Positions 50,101-53,589 of a stretch of DNA of 64,000 nucleotides are shown piece by piece. The stretch is taken from NCBI RefSeq assembly GCF_905163445.1, contig NC_053191.1:15934001-15998000 (forward strand), in the 5' to 3' direction. This DNA is from Pararge aegeria (lineage: Eukaryota > Arthropoda > Insecta > Lepidoptera > Nymphalidae). The notes below the pieces were generated by a model that saw only the letters and a list, made by a program, of their open reading frames with translations, was not told the DNA's origin and ran no database searches. Every line of letters starts with the position of its first letter. Within the stretch, counting starts at the first letter, position 1. A program made the position numbers and the translations under genes.

Positions 50101-53100
50101 CAATATTTCCTTAAGTATATCGTTTCCATTATAAATCATCTGATGACAGGCCACTATTCTATTTTCAGTACACTATCAATGAGTATATATTTGATTTGTT
50201 GATATATGTAGTTTAAAGTGAAATTCCCTATTTCCTAACACACGCATCCGCACACACGAACGCACACACTAATTAAATTAAGATTAATTAAATACATTGT
50301 TAGCTTAAAAACATACATTTGAGGACATGATTTAACATTTTTGTATTTAATTCAGTTATTACTTTGGGAACCAAATTGTATTTATTGCATTATCATAACA
50401 TCGTAATATTATAATTATAAGTACATAGTTTTAAATAATGATAATGATTTTTTCACGCCAATCTTCGCATGAACTTCTATGTTTATTTCCATGTTTAAGC
50501 AAAAAAAAATTATTAATAAAAAAATGTGTGAGCCGTCACGAGACGCCTGGCAGATGTGAAACATTGAAACTGTTTTATACAAGTTATATGCATAAAAGAA
50601 CAGATTTCGACAAGATTCAGATATAGCGTACTGAAAAGATAAAGTATTACAAAATTGTGCCATAAAATATTGACTATTAATTAAAGTTTTATTAAAAACA
50701 AATTTAAATAACATTGGTACAACTCAACTTCGTATATATTCCATCACCTGTATCGCCACGCCGACAGTCAGGTTTACCCTCGCTTACCTTAATTGGAGAT
50801 TGTAATAAAAGCAAAACAAATACCATATCCGGTTTGTCTTTGTCCAACAGCAGCGGAAATACCCGACAGTCCGGAGACACCCCACCAGCAGTCCGACCAC
50901 GACAGCGACTCGTCAGTCTTCGACACCATCAAGAGTCCCACAAGCCATACCTCCATCGACCAATTGGATCAGGTAACTCTCACTATACACCAAATTATAA
51001 ATCAATAAATAATAAAAAATAAATAAATAATATAGCCCCAAAGTAAGCGTAGCTTGTGTTGTGGGTACGAAGATGACTAATGAACATTAGAAACAAAAAT
51101 AAACTAGCAGTGCAATATACTAGACTACATACAATAAGTAATTCATTTAAAGGAAATTGTATACAATTTTACAATAAACTACCAGTTGATATCTTGGAGA
51201 TGTCTCTGAAAAAGTTCAAAGTTTGTATTAAACGTAAGCTTATAGAGAAGTCCGATTATAATATTAAGGACTATGTCAACGATAAAATGCTTGGGTGTAA
51301 ATTATTGCTCTAACCAGGTTGCTTCTTTAATAGTTTTAAAAGACGATGTGAGATGGTGATAACAAAAAAAATAACAACCGGCTAAGTTTGTTGTGGGCTC
51401 CTTCTTAGACCAGGGTGCGTTTGGAACCCTCGTAGCTTTTGTTTTAAGTTGACGAATTTAGTTATCGCTATCAACTCGCTCCTATGTCATATTTTACATA
51501 AAAGTTAGGCATCAAAAGTGCCATCTATGTGCCTATTTGAATAAAGAAATACTTGACTTTGATAAATATTTTTTATTGAATAATATACATAAATACTTAT
51601 AATATACATATAAATACCCGGACACTGTACAACATTCATGTTCATCACACTAACATTTTCCAGTTGTGGGATTCGAACCCACGGCCTTGGACTCAGAAAG
51701 CAGGGTCGCTGCCCACTGCGCCAATCGACCGTCAAATTGGCTTATTAAAGTTTTTGACTTACTCCTTTGTTGAGAGAGGCCCACTGCTGGACTAATGACC
51801 TCCTAAATGACCACGCTGGGCAGACGGGTTTGTGATCGCAGTAGAACACCGAAGACACTCTACTGCTACTCGTTCGCCCCCTATCCCCTAACTCTCGTCG
51901 TTCGACATACTGTATTCTAATTTGCCGTCACTACGAGGTGTAATCGACCCCAGACGAGGTGGACGGACGACATTAGGCGCGTCGCAGGTAGCCGCTGTGT
52001 TAAAGCGGCACAAAACCGTGGAATTTGGAACTCCCTACAAAAGACCTATGTCCAGCAGTGGACGTCTATCGGTTGATATGATGATGATGACGAGGTGTAA
52101 TTAGTGATATTAATCATAAATTATTTTCAGAATGGAACCCATCCCCTAGGATCCAGTTCGTCGGTTACGAGTGGTTCTAGTGGATATAAAGTAAGTTGTT
52201 ATCAGTTATTTACTTAACGATGACATTGTACGAAATTCATCAAGTATACTCATGGAATGTACTTGTCATTTTGATATATTGTTTTTATGCCAGAAATTGT
52301 TGAATGCATGTTTAATGTATTCACAACAAATAATAAAAAAAAAATAACTACTATAAATTATGATTAATTTTAAATTAATAAAAATATCCCACTTCTGAAT
52401 GCCTGATTGATCAGACTTTCATACAACCATCTAAACCCAATTTAAAAACAACAGGGTTCTCTTTTAACTACACTGTAAAATGTGCAAAACTTTTATCCCC
52501 TATATATAAAGTCTTTTACAGAAAGATTATTAGTCTAAAATTGAATTAATGCGGCAATACAATAATTCGATTTTAGGTTAATACCACTTTCATATCACTT
52601 GCTACTTTTAACCGTTTAGAGGTAGAATTTTTCAAATGTATGAAGAATTGAGGTAGAAATTTAGGTAGATTTACAGATCAAGTTAAGTTCGTCAAGTGGT
52701 TTACAAGATAACGTGTGTAAGAGTCAGTCAGACAAAACATATTTTAAAACGAATTATTCATGCTAAGTAGTATACTCGAAAGAAATTTGGTTAAATAATA
52801 ATTTAAAGAGAAAAATATTCAGTTTAACAGTAAGACAAATAAACGAGTAATTTTCTTCCCTCAAAGAGTAATTTGGATTATTACGATTAATTAATGTACT
52901 AAGATGAGGTGTAATCTTTTACTTTTTTTTTTTTTTTTTGATTTTTATAATTGTAGTTGGAACATAATATAATTATTAAGTAACATCTAACGAAATTTTA
53001 AAGTATGTTGTTCATGGTTTAAAAATTTAAAATAAAATAAAATAAAATTTTAAAATACTATTTAATATAAAGAGATTAGTATTTTTGTTGTTTTTAATTG

Positions 53101-53532
53101 TTTGAATTTTTACTGGTATTTCTACCTCCAAGTGTAAAAAAACCACATAAATAAAAAAGGAAATTGTTATTTATGTTTACCCGATTCGTAGAATTTATCC
53201 AGAAATTTGCAATAAAATGCAAACCGGCGCCCTGTACTGGGCCGCTTATGGGTTTATATGATGGTGATACTGAAGTTAAACCCGTTCATGTCACGACATT
53301 AATGCAAACCGTGCGATGCCGCGGCGTGTGAGCTAGTTAAGTATACAATCAGTCGTGGGATTGCAGCAAGGCGTGCGCGGGCGCCGCGCCGCCGAGCCAG
53401 CCTCCGCCTCCCTCGACCACGAGATCATGAGCTGCGGGCGGGACCTGCCCGGTGAGTGACGAGAGTGCGCCACGCAGACACGCACGCACGCACGCACGCA
53501 CACACGCACGCACGCACGCAGACACGCACACA

Positions 53533-53589
<57 letters not shown>

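Noticed and set aside
53371..53374. Alternative AAG acceptor 4 nt inside exon 23
   Set aside because: It would shift the frame and truncate the tail; CAG at 53366 fits the phase.
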